Part shown: positions 34,737-44,522 of the stretch, piece after piece
Numbering within the stretch: position 1 is the first letter of the stretch
Layout: every line of letters starts with the position of its first letter
Assembly (NCBI GenBank): GCA_030247855.1
Contig: JAPDRN010000151.1
Location: 1 to 64,000 of the forward strand
Length of the DNA: 64,000 nt
Origin: Knufia peltigerae
Taxonomy: Eukaryota > Ascomycota > Eurotiomycetes > Chaetothyriales > Trichomeriaceae
Direction of reading: 5' to 3'
Notes under the pieces: generated by a model
What the model saw: only the letters and a program-made list of their open reading frames with translations
Told to the model about the DNA's origin: nothing
The model's database searches: none
Translations under genes and position numbers: made by a program

Positions 34737-36035
34737 ATGACAGACACAGACATTCAACCATTCACCATCTCCGTCCCGGATTCTGAGCTGTCCGATCTCA
34801 AGACGCGTCTATCTCTGGCGCGGTTCCCCGACGAGATCGAAGGTGCGGAATGGGACTACGGCGCTCCTCTGGCCGACGTCAAGCGCCTGACGGGTCATTG
34901 GAAAGACAAGTACGACTGGCGAGCGGCAGAAAGCAAATTCAACGCCCTCCCTCAATACACGACCGAGATCCGATGCGACGGGTTTCCGGAGACTTTGCGC
35001 ATCCACTTCATCCATTCAAAGTCGAGCAGAAAAAATGCCATCCCACTTCTCTTCGTCCACGGTTGGCCGGGGAGTTTTATCGAAGCGACAAAGATCTGGA
35101 AGGATTTGTCGTGTCCTTCCACGGGCACGAGTACGAGCAGCGGTGGTACGGCCGGAGGAGTTTCTGACGACGAAGACGATGCACCTGCGTTCCACTTTGT
35201 CGCTCCGTCCCTACCCAACTACGGCTTCTCGGACGGTGTCAAGGCCAAAGGGTTTGGGATTCCCCAGTACGCCGAGACCTGTCACAAGTTGATGTTGAGG
35301 TTGGGTTACGGAGAGTACGTCACCCAAGGAGGTGATTGGGGGTACTACATCACTCGAGCCATGTCACTCTTGTACCCCGAGCATTGCAAAGCGACTCACG
35401 TCAACATGGATCAAGGGAACGCCCCCGGTTGGACCAGTCATCCTTCTCTGGCTTTGCAGCATGCGGTGACGCCCTACACCGACGCAGACAAAAAAGGCAT
35501 GGCCAGGACGAAATGGTTCACCGAACAGGGGTCGGGTTACCGAGCTTTGCAATCCACGAAGCCACAGACTCTGGGTTACGCGGTCGCCGATTCTCCCGTT
35601 GCGTTGTTGGCTTGGATCTATGAGAAGTTGCACGACTGGACCGACTCTTACCCTTGGACCGAAGACGAGGTTTGTACTTGGGTCAGTATTTATTGGTTCT
35701 CGACGGCCGGTCCGGCCGCCAACATGAGGATCTACTATGAAGCCACTCACGCGTGGGGTGACTCGTCTTCGAAGGTGACGAGACAAGGCTTGGTGGGTTA
35801 TATCGGTGGTGGTGTCAAGTTGGGTTTGAGTCATTCCCCCAAAGAACTAAGGGTGTTGCCCTCGAGTTGGACGAGAACACAAGGTGACGTGGTTTTCGAG
35901 AGGACACACGACGGTGGTGGACATTTTTTCGCCTGGGAGAAACCTCGACATTTGATCGAGGATGTCAGGGACATGTTTTCTAGAAAAGGTGGTGGTGCGT
36001 ATGGGGTCGTCAAAGGTTTGGACGGGTACGATTAG
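34737..36035 (+). CDS. Microsomal-type epoxide hydrolase (alpha/beta hydrolase)
   Basis: Predicted to open epoxides to diols; 432 aa, single exon. The N-terminal epoxide hydrolase (EHN) domain covers about residues 5-115 (ISVPDSELSDLKTRLSLARFP, and WRAAESKFNALPQYTTEI). The alpha/beta hydrolase core carries the oxyanion motif HGWPGSF (108-114), nucleophile GGDWG (Asp200) and catalytic His in GGGHFFAWEKP (His396), with WTEDEVCTWVSIYWF before it. A Ser/Thr/Gly/Asp linker at about 127-149 is an insertion. There is no clear N-terminal membrane anchor, unlike mammalian EPHX1. The substrate is unknown: it may be detoxification or secondary metabolism, but no biosynthetic cluster is seen beside it. 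Confidence 0.9.
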   Translation: MTDTDIQPFTISVPDSELSDLKTRLSLARFPDEIEGAEWDYGAPLADVKRLTGHWKDKYDWRAAESKFNALPQYTTEIRCDGFPETLRIHFIHSKSSRKNAIPLLFVHGWPGSFIEATKIWKDLSCPSTGTSTSSGGTAGGVSDDEDDAPAFHFVAPSLPNYGFSDGVKAKGFGIPQYAETCHKLMLRLGYGEYVTQGGDWGYYITRAMSLLYPEHCKATHVNMDQGNAPGWTSHPSLALQHAVTPYTDADKKGMARTKWFTEQGSGYRALQSTKPQTLGYAVADSPVALLAWIYEKLHDWTDSYPWTEDEVCTWVSIYWFSTAGPAANMRIYYEATHAWGDSSSKVTRQGLVGYIGGGVKLGLSHSPKELRVLPSSWTRTQGDVVFERTHDGGGHFFAWEKPRHLIEDVRDMFSRKGGGAYGVVKGLDGYD

Positions 36036-37352
36036 CATGTGACTGGTAGGTATAGATATCTGTCTCAGGTATATATCTGGCCATGGTGGATCTTCGGCAC
36101 GAAATGCTTCTTCTTTTCTCAACTTGTCACTCTGACTCTTGTCTGCTCATCCATCAATTTCTTTCGTCTTGGTTTTGGCTTTGGCTTTTCGTACGTCAAA
36201 GTTCCATCAATACGTGTTTCTACGTGTGGGACGGTTTGAAAGTCCAGGCATCAGTTTCTATATTGTTTGACTTTTTGACTTTTAGGTCCTCACAACGACA
36301 AATCCACAAGATTCCAACAAGAAAGGTCCTCACGCGGTGTACATACAAGAGACAGAAGATGATGATGGGAAATGAAAATGGCTTCGTTCATACCAGTGTG
36401 CCTTAGCATTCGAACTCGAAACGTACTCTCTTTCCATCGTCAAAATCTCACACGTTACTCTCGAAAGAGCCTCCTCAAATACAACCTGATCAACAATCAT
36501 CATTACTGTTACCTTTTTGAGGTTGACTTTTGACGACAACAGTATTGACCTGGTCTTTGTGCTCTCAAAAGTATAACCCCCCTTTGAACGATAAGACCGG
36601 TGACAATGCCAATCACGGCGACCCCTACCACGACGACTTACAAGTGGAGTAATGCCAACAGCGACGACAAATGTCATGGTCATGGGTTTTGGCAAAGTTT
36701 CCGAGTGAGCGGATCGACCGACAAAGATGTCCTCTCCATGACCAGGACCACAGATCCCTCCATGGTGTATGAGGACAACAAGGGACACGTTTGGATCGAG
36801 ATGGGTGATTTGTCACACCTAAACCAAGTAAATGAAAAGAAAAAAGAAAAGGAGAGGATAGGGAAGGATAGAGGAACGGTGAAGGAGACGATTTGAAGGA
36901 CCGACAAGGTCGTGAGGGTGTAAAGGGTGAGATTTATAGTATGAGGATGAGGATTAAAGATGGAAAAATTGACTTGTATAGCTATTCCTTTTTTTTGGTT
37001 GTTGCAGACAGGGTAGCAAGCGCTGGAGTTCATGAAGCGGTACGGAATACATTGATGTCGATTCAAAGATAGAAAAGGTGGGCAGATGTAACGGGGACGT
37101 TGTCTTCCCCAAATAAATATTAGTTCCATCTACATTAGAGATGTGCACGGCACAACCTGATCAAGAGAATTGCAGAGTACAAGAACACGGAATAATGGAC
37201 GTTGTTTCATATTCAAATTTCCTTCTTTTTGAAACTAATTTAGAGACCCAAATACTGAATCAGATTCCCAAATCATAACGAGTACGCAATGGCGACAACA
37301 CTGCGGAGAATACCAGCAAACATGTCAATTTCGCTTGCTACTCGTACCATCA
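36036..37352. other. Intergenic region, 1.3 kb
   Basis: Convergent 3' ends flank this stretch. A plus-strand ATG ORF (36606-36896) and a longer minus-strand frame overlap within it; neither shows recognisable domains, so both are left uncalled. Nothing else was seen. Confidence 0.4.
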
Positions 37353-38078
37353 TCAAAACTTCAACCCCAAAGGATTGGCAGCAGCCACGTAATTGGTACT
37401 TGGTGCATTACTCTTCTTCGCAGGACTGGGCTTGACAGGAGTCGACTTCTGCACCGACACAGGCTTCCTGGCTGCTCCATTGTTGGTCTTCTTCGCTGTC
37501 GGGTTCGACGTGGTATTCTCACCAGGCTTCTTCCTCAACGCACCTGGGTTCGGTGCTGTCGACGTTTTGCTGGTCGACGGTGGCGGCGCAGAGACACCGG
37601 CCTTCTTCACCGGCCCGGCACCGTTGGTGGTGGCAGCCTTCTTTGCGCCAACTGTCTTTGGACCGGGGGCAGGAAGAGCCTTTTTGGGAGTACCGGCCTC
37701 GATCCTCTTCTGAGGTTGGACGGACTTGCTTGTCGTCATCAACGTCCTCGACGGCGATGGCTTGGGAGGTGTGTACATGGTGGGATGTGTCACCGTTCGC
37801 CTACCACCCGTCTTACCGGCACTCAACCCCAAGGGATTGTTTGCCGTCACCGCCCGGACCCCATCAGCTGCCGTCCAGTCCATGATGGCATTGCCATAAT
37901 CCTTTGCTCCATCTCCATAATGTCTGATTGACCTGTTGATCCCTTCACCTACTCCGTTGATGCTGTTTCCCACGGCGTTCACCGCACCTCCTGCAAAAGC
38001 ACCGGCGGTGGCCACGGTGCCCGAAACGGTCGGAGCGAGTGCTTCGGACACTTTGCCCAACACCCACTGCGTCGCCAT
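37353..38078 (-). CDS. Basic low-complexity protein with Gly/Ala-rich N-terminus
   Basis: A 241-aa single-exon ORF. The N-terminal 75 residues are ordered-looking: MATQWVLGKVSEALAP, then repeated V-G-N/G patterns (GGAVNAVGNSINGVGEGINRS) and IRHYGDGAKDYGNAIMDWT. This segment suggests an amphipathic, membrane-associating helix region. The rest is Lys/Pro/Thr/Ala-rich and probably disordered. NNPLGLS (about residue 80) and ANPLGLKF (C-terminus) repeat an N-P-L-G-L motif. I recall similar uncharacterised proteins in other ascomycetes, without known function. The start codon follows the stop codon of the upstream ORF by only three bases and in the same frame. Confidence 0.7.
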   Translation of the reverse strand: MATQWVLGKVSEALAPTVSGTVATAGAFAGGAVNAVGNSINGVGEGINRSIRHYGDGAKDYGNAIMDWTAADGVRAVTANNPLGLSAGKTGGRRTVTHPTMYTPPKPSPSRTLMTTSKSVQPQKRIEAGTPKKALPAPGPKTVGAKKAATTNGAGPVKKAGVSAPPPSTSKTSTAPNPGALRKKPGENTTSNPTAKKTNNGAARKPVSVQKSTPVKPSPAKKSNAPSTNYVAAANPLGLKF

Positions 38079-38081
38079 TGT

Positions 38082-38420
38082 TTAAGCTGCTGGTGTGGCC
38101 GTGACGGACTTGCGAGGACCAAGCTTGGGTGGCTTTCGTCTGGCCTTTTCGCTCGACGTCTGGGAGACTGCGTCAGAGTTGTCAACCGCCTTCTCTGGCA
38201 ATTGTTTGGGAGGAGCGAGGGATTGACGAGTCGAGGTCAACTTCTCTCGTGCTGGTGGACGTGGAGTGCCGCTATGGTCCTCTGGTTGAGGCTTGGGAGG
38301 GAGTTTGGGGGCAGTTCGGACTTTCCACTCTGGTTTTGCCTTGGGAGCTGTATGTCCTCGAGTGGCAGTGATGTTGATAAAGTCCTTGTCAAAGAAAATA
38401 TCAAAAGATACGTTAGGCAT
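38082..38420 (-). CDS. Small basic proline/lysine-rich ORF in tandem
   Basis: An ATG-started ORF of 112 aa, beginning MPNVSFDIFFDKDFINITATRG, then Pro/Lys/Ser-rich to GPRKSVTATPAA and TAA. The TAA (38084-38082) is followed by ACA and then the ATG of the next ORF in the same reading frame. It could be the first cistron of a two-cistron mRNA, the upstream half of a protein made by stop-codon readthrough, a separate small gene, or untranslated leader. I recognise no domain. Confidence 0.45.
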   Translation of the reverse strand: MPNVSFDIFFDKDFINITATRGHTAPKAKPEWKVRTAPKLPPKPQPEDHSGTPRPPAREKLTSTRQSLAPPKQLPEKAVDNSDAVSQTSSEKARRKPPKLGPRKSVTATPAA

Positions 38421-39148
38421 TTGGACAAGGGGGGAATGTATCGCTCAGTCTTGGGATGTGACTGAGCTTTGATTTGGTCGAAATGGTGAAGTAAGAAGAG
38501 CAAGGGGGAAGGTGATGTCAAATACTAGTAAGAACGCTCGTAGAGTGTACAGATTCTCGATGTCATGTCTCGATGGGATTCTCTTTCGATCTGTAGGACA
38601 AAGGAAGAGAGGATTGATTGATATCGACGGCGTCAAGCGGGGAGGAACGTCATCCGGGGTCCAGTTGATCCGCACAGCCACAGGGTTGATATCCTGTTTT
38701 TCGTGCTTTTCGTGCCTTTTGCACCCAAACATCCCTGTAGCTACGGGCTAGTCTCGACAAATCCCTTTCCAACGATCGCCTGATGATGCCTGCAACAAGC
38801 GATGAAGCAAGGATGGTAGAAGCGGATTCCCATTCAATTCGCCTATCATTCTTGACTGCTACCACTACTTCTCACGACGCCACAGAAACCCACGACTTGA
38901 TCGTCTCACTACCTCGCACAACGCAAAGGGCTGCCGACCCTCTCCACGTCTTTCACAGGTTTAGTACGTCAGAGGTGGCGTTCTGGACCTGTCACTCAAA
39001 AATTGTAAGGAAATTGAATACCATCGTCACTGTGAAGTGACAGTCGACAGTGACGACGGCGGCGAGGGTACTCGATATTCTGGCGACGACAATGAACAGT
39101 TGCCACAGACGATAACATCGTCTTGACACTCTCTACAAAATAGCAAAC
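38421..39148. other. Intergenic region between divergent genes
   Basis: A 728-bp stretch between the tandem ORFs (minus) and the acyltransferase (plus). Short frames on both strands show nothing recognisable. Confidence 0.4.
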
Positions 39149-41617
39149 ATGGCCACAGTCCAACCAGCACTAGAACCGGCTGCAGGCTTCTCTCTCGAAT
39201 CCCGAGCGGAGCGTCCAGATCGCGTGCCTCTACAAAAAGGGCAATATTCAATCGCATCGAGAGCTGTAGCCCTGTCGACATACTTCTTGTCCGGAGCACT
39301 TGCCATCAATCTCTCGCAGTTTCTAGGAGCTCCGCTGGCTCTGGTCAATCAAGACTGGTACAACGCATGGATCGCCTTCACCAAACAGTCCTTTGGGCTG
39401 CTTACCATGACCCTGACACAGACATTCGCGCCAACAAAGGTCATTGTGTCCGGCGACGCATCTGTTCGAGGCCAGCTCCTCAAGTCGGTCGATGGCGACC
39501 TCGTTCTTGATTTCCCAGAGAGACTTCTTCTCATCGCGAACCACCAGATCTATACCGACTGGCTATATTTGTGGTGGATAGCTTACTGCAATGGTATGCA
39601 TGGACGGTTGTACATTATCTTGAAGGAATCACTCAAGAAGATTCCAATATTGGGATGGGGCATGCAATTCAATCAATTCATTTTCCTGAAGCGGAACTGG
39701 GAACAAGATCGCCCCAACATGGCAACTGCACTTCAGAAGCTGAACAAGCTCACGGATCCCATGTGGCTCCTCCTCTTCCCTGAAGGTACCAACCTGGCTC
39801 CAAGTACTCGTGCGAAGAGTGCCGCTTGGGCGAAAAAGAACAATATCACCGACACTCGACATGTTCTGCTACCACGCAGCACCGGTCTGCACTTTTGTCT
39901 AGACCAACTCAAGGACTCCGTTGATTACGTTTACGATTGCACGGTAGCATACGAAGGGGTGCCACGAGGACAATTTGCTCAAGATATCTTCACCCTCAAG
40001 GCAGGCTATCTCGAAGGACGACCTCCGAAGTCTGTAAGCATGCATTGGCGGCGGTTTGCTGTCAAAGATATCCCGCTTCACAATGACAAGGCGTTCGAAC
40101 TTTGGCTTCTTGCCCGCTGGAGAGAAAAGGATGTTCTCATTGAACAGTGGTACCAGACCGGTAAATTTCCTGCAGACACGGGTGTGACCAAGTACAAGTC
40201 CGGCAGGACACTTCGCGGCTGTGGACATATGGATGTGCCCATTCGCTCAAGCCACTGGTACGAATTTCTTCAAATATTTGCCCCCATGGGCATCCTTGCC
40301 ATGGTATTGTACATCTTCTATGGCGACCTACCGCAGAAGTTTTGGAAGAGTATCAATCGAGAAGCACTCCAATCGGGCACGGAGGATGTGAAGAGAGCAA
40401 GTGCACAGGCTGGCAAGCAAGTGAAGTCTGCATCAACCTCGCTCAGCGGGTTGACCCTCGACTCCTTCTTTGATCCGGCACAGCAACAGGATACATTCAA
40501 AGCTGGTGCCATGGCGGTCCAGAAGCTGCTCAACTCCCCGTCAGCACAGACTCTGCTCAACCGCGCCGATTTCATCCAGCAATTTCTCTCAGACCCACAG
40601 AAGATGGTCACTGATAGCATTACGGACAGACAAGAGAATTTCATGCATCAATTGGCGGAAGAGGAAGCAAGGAGGCAGCGAGGTCGAATATCTAGCGTGA
40701 ATGGGACTACCAGGGCTGGTCCAGGGGCCATTGCAAACCGCACGTCTGCCCAGAAAGGGACATTCTGGTCGCAGGTCGATGCCGAGGAGAAGAGCAGACG
40801 AGGGTCAGTTGTGTCAGCGCCGGCGCCAAATCAAACAAGACCAAAAGGAACGTTTTGGAAGGATCTCAAAGCAGCGGAGGAGAAGAAGAATGCTCCAGCA
40901 CACAAGGGGACGTTTTGGGACGACGTCAAAACAGAAGAGAATACTAGATATGGTACGGTTGTCACATTATCCAGTAACGCTTCGACTGCCGTGGCATCGA
41001 CAAATTCGACTTCTACAAGGGGCACTGCACCTAAAATCGGACCACGGAAGACTCCTGTCTCTGGATCAGGTCAGAAAGCATCGGCTACCACTACCCCCAA
41101 GGTATCAAACACAACGAGTCCAGCAAAGACTACACAGAAAGCAGCATCTCCTGCCACGGCAAGGAAGATAAGTATATCGGCACAGACGACTACGCCTGCC
41201 AAAGCTTTGAAGCCTAAATCGACAAACACGGCACCGTCAAAGACAACACCAAAACCGATCACATCGAGTGTGAACTCGGCACCCAAGCAGGTGAAATCTA
41301 CAGCGACACCTACACCTCCGAAGGTTGGAAGTGGGTCTAAACCTAAACCCGTGCCTGTTTCTGCGTCTAAACTACCATCCAGCAAGCCCACGGCTACGAC
41401 GACTCCAAATGCCGGTCAGAAGAAACCTTCTACTCCTGCGTCAAAACCCGCCTCGAAACCTATCAAGGTCACCAACCCATCTGCGAGAACTCCTTCAGTG
41501 GCGGTCAAGAAACCTGAATCGAAGCCAGCACCAAGCACAAAATCAACCATGGCTTCCAACCCGTCGAAACTGGCGACAAAGACAAGTGGACCACCAAAGT
41601 TGAAAAGCAAGACTTGA
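39149..41617 (+). CDS. Lysophospholipid acyltransferase with long C-terminal tail
   Basis: Membrane acyltransferase of the AGPAT/LCLAT (PlsC) superfamily, closest in layout to yeast Cst26/Psi1-type lysophosphatidylinositol acyltransferases. 822 aa, no intron. An N-terminal hydrophobic segment lies at about residues 38-62; the catalytic motif NHQIYTD at 131-137; the substrate motif FPEGT at 210-214; a second membrane segment near 372-391 (IFAPMGILAMVLYIFYG). The usual enzyme ends near residue 400. The extra 420 residues hold an amphipathic region (about 410-500), three K-G-T-F-W repeats (about 536, 565 and 586) followed by acidic residues, and then a Thr/Pro/Lys/Ser-rich tail. The reading frame is intact throughout, so the tail is probably real. 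Confidence 0.88.
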   Translation: MATVQPALEPAAGFSLESRAERPDRVPLQKGQYSIASRAVALSTYFLSGALAINLSQFLGAPLALVNQDWYNAWIAFTKQSFGLLTMTLTQTFAPTKVIVSGDASVRGQLLKSVDGDLVLDFPERLLLIANHQIYTDWLYLWWIAYCNGMHGRLYIILKESLKKIPILGWGMQFNQFIFLKRNWEQDRPNMATALQKLNKLTDPMWLLLFPEGTNLAPSTRAKSAAWAKKNNITDTRHVLLPRSTGLHFCLDQLKDSVDYVYDCTVAYEGVPRGQFAQDIFTLKAGYLEGRPPKSVSMHWRRFAVKDIPLHNDKAFELWLLARWREKDVLIEQWYQTGKFPADTGVTKYKSGRTLRGCGHMDVPIRSSHWYEFLQIFAPMGILAMVLYIFYGDLPQKFWKSINREALQSGTEDVKRASAQAGKQVKSASTSLSGLTLDSFFDPAQQQDTFKAGAMAVQKLLNSPSAQTLLNRADFIQQFLSDPQKMVTDSITDRQENFMHQLAEEEARRQRGRISSVNGTTRAGPGAIANRTSAQKGTFWSQVDAEEKSRRGSVVSAPAPNQTRPKGTFWKDLKAAEEKKNAPAHKGTFWDDVKTEENTRYGTVVTLSSNASTAVASTNSTSTRGTAPKIGPRKTPVSGSGQKASATTTPKVSNTTSPAKTTQKAASPATARKISISAQTTTPAKALKPKSTNTAPSKTTPKPITSSVNSAPKQVKSTATPTPPKVGSGSKPKPVPVSASKLPSSKPTATTTPNAGQKKPSTPASKPASKPIKVTNPSARTPSVAVKKPESKPAPSTKSTMASNPSKLATKTSGPPKLKSKT

Positions 41618-42713
41618 TGTAAAAGAACCGAGGGTTTTGTTCCTCCTAACCACCTTTTTTGCGGCCATTAACTGCATGTCATCTCACATCATTTTGGGAT
41701 ACCATGTATCAAGGACAGCGAAGCCAAGTCAAAAAGCTCCTCATCTCCTTGTACAACATTCTCAACGAAGCGATGATTTTGTGTGTCGGACCTCCTTCTC
41801 AGCATGGGCTGGTATTCGGTACGGGATGTAGTGCTCCAGGCAACCTGTGTAGTCCTGTGATTCTACAGGATGTAATAACAAAAATATACCATATACTCGT
41901 AGTCGTACACATTCTCCATCCTCTTCTTCATGTTTGCCGTGGACGTATAAAATAGTCGATTTTCAGATCGGCCCTACCTATTCAAGTCTCACTCGCTTAT
42001 TCTCCTTGCGCTTCATGTTCATGATTCACGGCACCAACGACGACAATAGGAGCAATTCATATTCACCATCAATAGAGAACCACAAATCACAAATCACCCT
42101 AAATGACTTCTCCGCTCTTCACCTTCTAGCCTTGTCCCTTCGCCGCCACCACCACCATCACCACCACAAAACGTGTGCTATTGTATGCAGACTGAATAAC
42201 TCAATCAAGGAGTATTCACGCATGACTTCTCTTTCATTTTGTTTGGTCTTGTTGTATTGTATCTACCTCCCCTACAAACGATTGTACCTGCCTGAATTAA
42301 CGGGTTACATGCCCTCTCCAACAAGTGTCAAGCCTTGAACAATCGTCTCTTGATACCTGAATCGGAACCACTTCACTTCACAGGGCTCAGACTCGGGGTC
42401 AAACAGAATATAAAAATCTTCTTCTTTTCCTTTCCCCTTCCAACTCTTGTCTCGTTGTATACCTTTCATCACAAACAGAAGTCCAAAGTAGTGCGAGAAT
42501 CATCCTTGCCAATACTGTTCCATCACATCTCTTCCATCTCTCTGTCTCCCTTCCATCATCACACAAGTCTCACAAGTTCATACTCATCATCTTGCAAACT
42601 TGTTCTTTGTGACCGGACTTTTCCACCTTCATTGGATCTTGAAAGACAGACAGCTTTCCGCACCTCAAGAACGACATTTTAGACTGTTTCCCAAGAACGA
42701 AAACAGCCCAAAA
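41618..42713. other. Intergenic region upstream of BTB-like gene
   Basis: A 1.1-kb stretch, rich in pyrimidine tracts in its last 400 bp (typical fungal core promoter/leader) and with a short CAC/CCA repeat near 42145-42170. No gene recognised. Confidence 0.4.
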
Positions 42714-43681
42714 ATGTCCCAATCAATCACCTCATTGTCCCCTTCAAAGCTCAGAGAGTAAGTAGATCGAGAACCATCTCAATCATGCTTAAATCATGAC
42801 CACGTTTGCTGACCACATTTTTGTGTGTAATTAGCCTCAAGTATGGCGAAACCGTCACCGTCCTATACAGAGAGTCAGACAACACCGAAGCTCGAGTCTT
42901 GAGAGATGGGTTCCCAAAAGAGTTGGCCATGGCCTTTTCCAAGAAATGGAAGGATGAATTCCCACCTATCAACAAGACCAAAACCCAGGACCTCCTCAAC
43001 TTGGTTCCACCCAAAAAGACCATCACCATCGTCGGAGGAAACATGGTCATCCACAAGCATGTCCTCGCCTGGATGGTGTCTTGCTGCGACGGCAAGGGAC
43101 TCAAGACCTTCTCCAACCCTCGCTTCAAGGCCTTTGCCTACCTGTACTATGCCCGATCCTGCGCCTCGATCGTCGGTTGTGAGTACCTCGAAAGCATCCT
43201 CGGCAAGCGCATGGAGACCATGGCCAACAATCAAATCCATTCCGAGGACGTCCGCATGCTCTGGATGGCTAGTCCACCGGACGCCGAGATGAAGAGATTT
43301 CTAGCCGAGCATATTGCAATTCGCTTCTGGACCGGCACCCTCAAGGCCAAGGGATCCTACCGCACCTTGAGGGAGGAAGTGCCGAGTTTCAACAAGGCGG
43401 TCGACGACATCTTGAACACGAAAAAGGCACGAGGCGAGTTGAGTCCGGCGTCTCTGGAACGAAAGAAGAACAATAGCAACAACAAAAAGAAGCCTGTCAA
43501 GACCGCCGCGAACAAGGGGCTCAAGGAGGGTGGTGGCCGTGTTGGTGCTGGAAATAGTGAAGGGGTGAGCGACGCCAAAATGGGTGGTGCGGTGCAAGCA
43601 ACAAAGGTGGTTCGACGAGGGGCCCAGGGTCGACCGACCTATGCCAAGTTGGATCTGGAGTCTGTCTCGGTCACAAAGTGA
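42714..43681 (+). CDS. BTB/POZ-like domain protein
   Basis: Exons 42714-42757 and 42835-43681 give 296 aa; the join reads SPSKLR-DLKYGETVTV. The central part (about residues 60-170) has the pattern VGGNMVIHKHVLAWMVSCCDGKGL, then ARSCASIVGCEYLESILGKRM, like the divergent BTB/POZ folds expanded in Pezizomycotina. The C-terminal 90 residues are basic and rich in Lys, Asn and Gly (KKNNSNNKKKPVK), perhaps a nuclear-localisation or nucleic-acid-contacting tail. The biological role is unknown. A 13-bp perfect stem begins at the last base of the stop codon. Confidence 0.65.
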
Positions 43682-43737
43682 GCAGCAACAACAAAAGGGG
43701 TTGAAAGGGGTGTGTTGTTGTTGTTGTTGTTGCTGCT
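43681..43737 (+). other. Perfect hairpin at the stop codon of the BTB-like gene
   Basis: 43681-43693 (AGCAGCAACAACA) is the exact complement of 43725-43737 (TGTTGTTGCTGCT), with a 31-nt loop rich in G. The 3' arm is part of a TTG microsatellite. The stem starts at the last base of the TGA. Confidence 0.6.
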
Positions 43738-44018
43738 TGTGGCTCTTGGTGTTCATCGAGGAAAGGGGTAGCTTGATTGGCATGGGTTTTCTTTTGTACA
43801 TGGAGCATCCGCCAGGTTCAACACCAACACAAGCTTGCTGGGACCTGGTACAACACCGGGGAAGATAAATGTGTTGTACATGGGTAGTTACCTAAAATGA
43901 AAGCCAGCCTCTTTTTCCCTTCTCTTTTATACGATAAAATTCGCTATTTTATGATGATAGGCTCGAGGAGTACTCCGGTCACAAAGGAGCGAGTCCCCGG
44001 GTGTTGATTCCTCACAAC
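43682..44018. other. Short region between convergent genes
   Basis: 337 bp holding the 3' ends of the BTB-like gene and the small membrane protein gene, including the hairpin and TTG repeat at 43711-43737. Nothing else. Confidence 0.4.
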
Positions 44019-44522
44019 TCATCCCCGAGGTCCAAAAGCCACCCACGCAAAGCAAACCAAGGCGGGCAGATCTGTGAGCAGTGTTCTCTGCAAGTGCACC
44101 CGGAGCCACTTCTTGACGTACTCCATGCTGCGGCCCTTTTTCTCTTCCTCCTCGTCGCAGATGGACTTGATGACTTGTGAAATGTGGTAACCGTAGGCAA
44201 AATGTCCGGCGGAAAAGGCGGCCCCGGCAAAGCAGAGCTTCCTCGGCAGGCTGTAGTGTGGGAAGTGCGTGGCCGCGTTTATCCCCCCCGCCACGCCCGT
44301 GAGGCCGATGGTGAACACGGTGACGAGTCCCGCAGGTAGAAAGTCCTTCCACCAAAGACGAACGGTCTTGTTGGCCGCCGGGGCGTCCACCTTGGCGGCA
44401 TTGATGAACGGCAGGAAGATGGTGGGTTCGACGATGGCGTAAAAGACGGTCAAGGAGGAGGAGATCAGAGGGATGGTGAGGGCAAGGCTAGGACGAAGCC
44501 CTACACTGGTGGCGGTCGACAT
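44019..44522 (-). CDS. Small four-helix membrane protein
   Basis: A 167-aa single-exon ORF with four hydrophobic segments: about residues 13-38 (TIPLISSSLTVFYAIVEPTI), 62-85 (LPAGLVTVFTIGLTGVAGG), 96-115 (CFAGAAFSAGHFAYGYHISQ) and 146-164 (LLTDLPALVCFAWVAFG). A charged loop CDEEEEKKGR precedes the last helix. The layout resembles the DUF1772-like group of small fungal integral membrane proteins, but I cannot assign it firmly. No signal peptide cleavage site. Confidence 0.7.
   Translation of the reverse strand: MSTATSVGLRPSLALTIPLISSSLTVFYAIVEPTIFLPFINAAKVDAPAANKTVRLWWKDFLPAGLVTVFTIGLTGVAGGINAATHFPHYSLPRKLCFAGAAFSAGHFAYGYHISQVIKSICDEEEEKKGRSMEYVKKWLRVHLQRTLLTDLPALVCFAWVAFGPRG

Noticed and set aside
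36330..36896. Small ORFs on both strands after the epoxide hydrolase
   Set aside because: They overlap each other, show no family resemblance and sit in 3' flanking sequence.
38237..38521. Alternative minus-strand frame beginning with a hydrophobic stretch
   Set aside because: Overlaps the 112-codon ORF in another frame and lacks recognisable features; no splice sites joining it were found.
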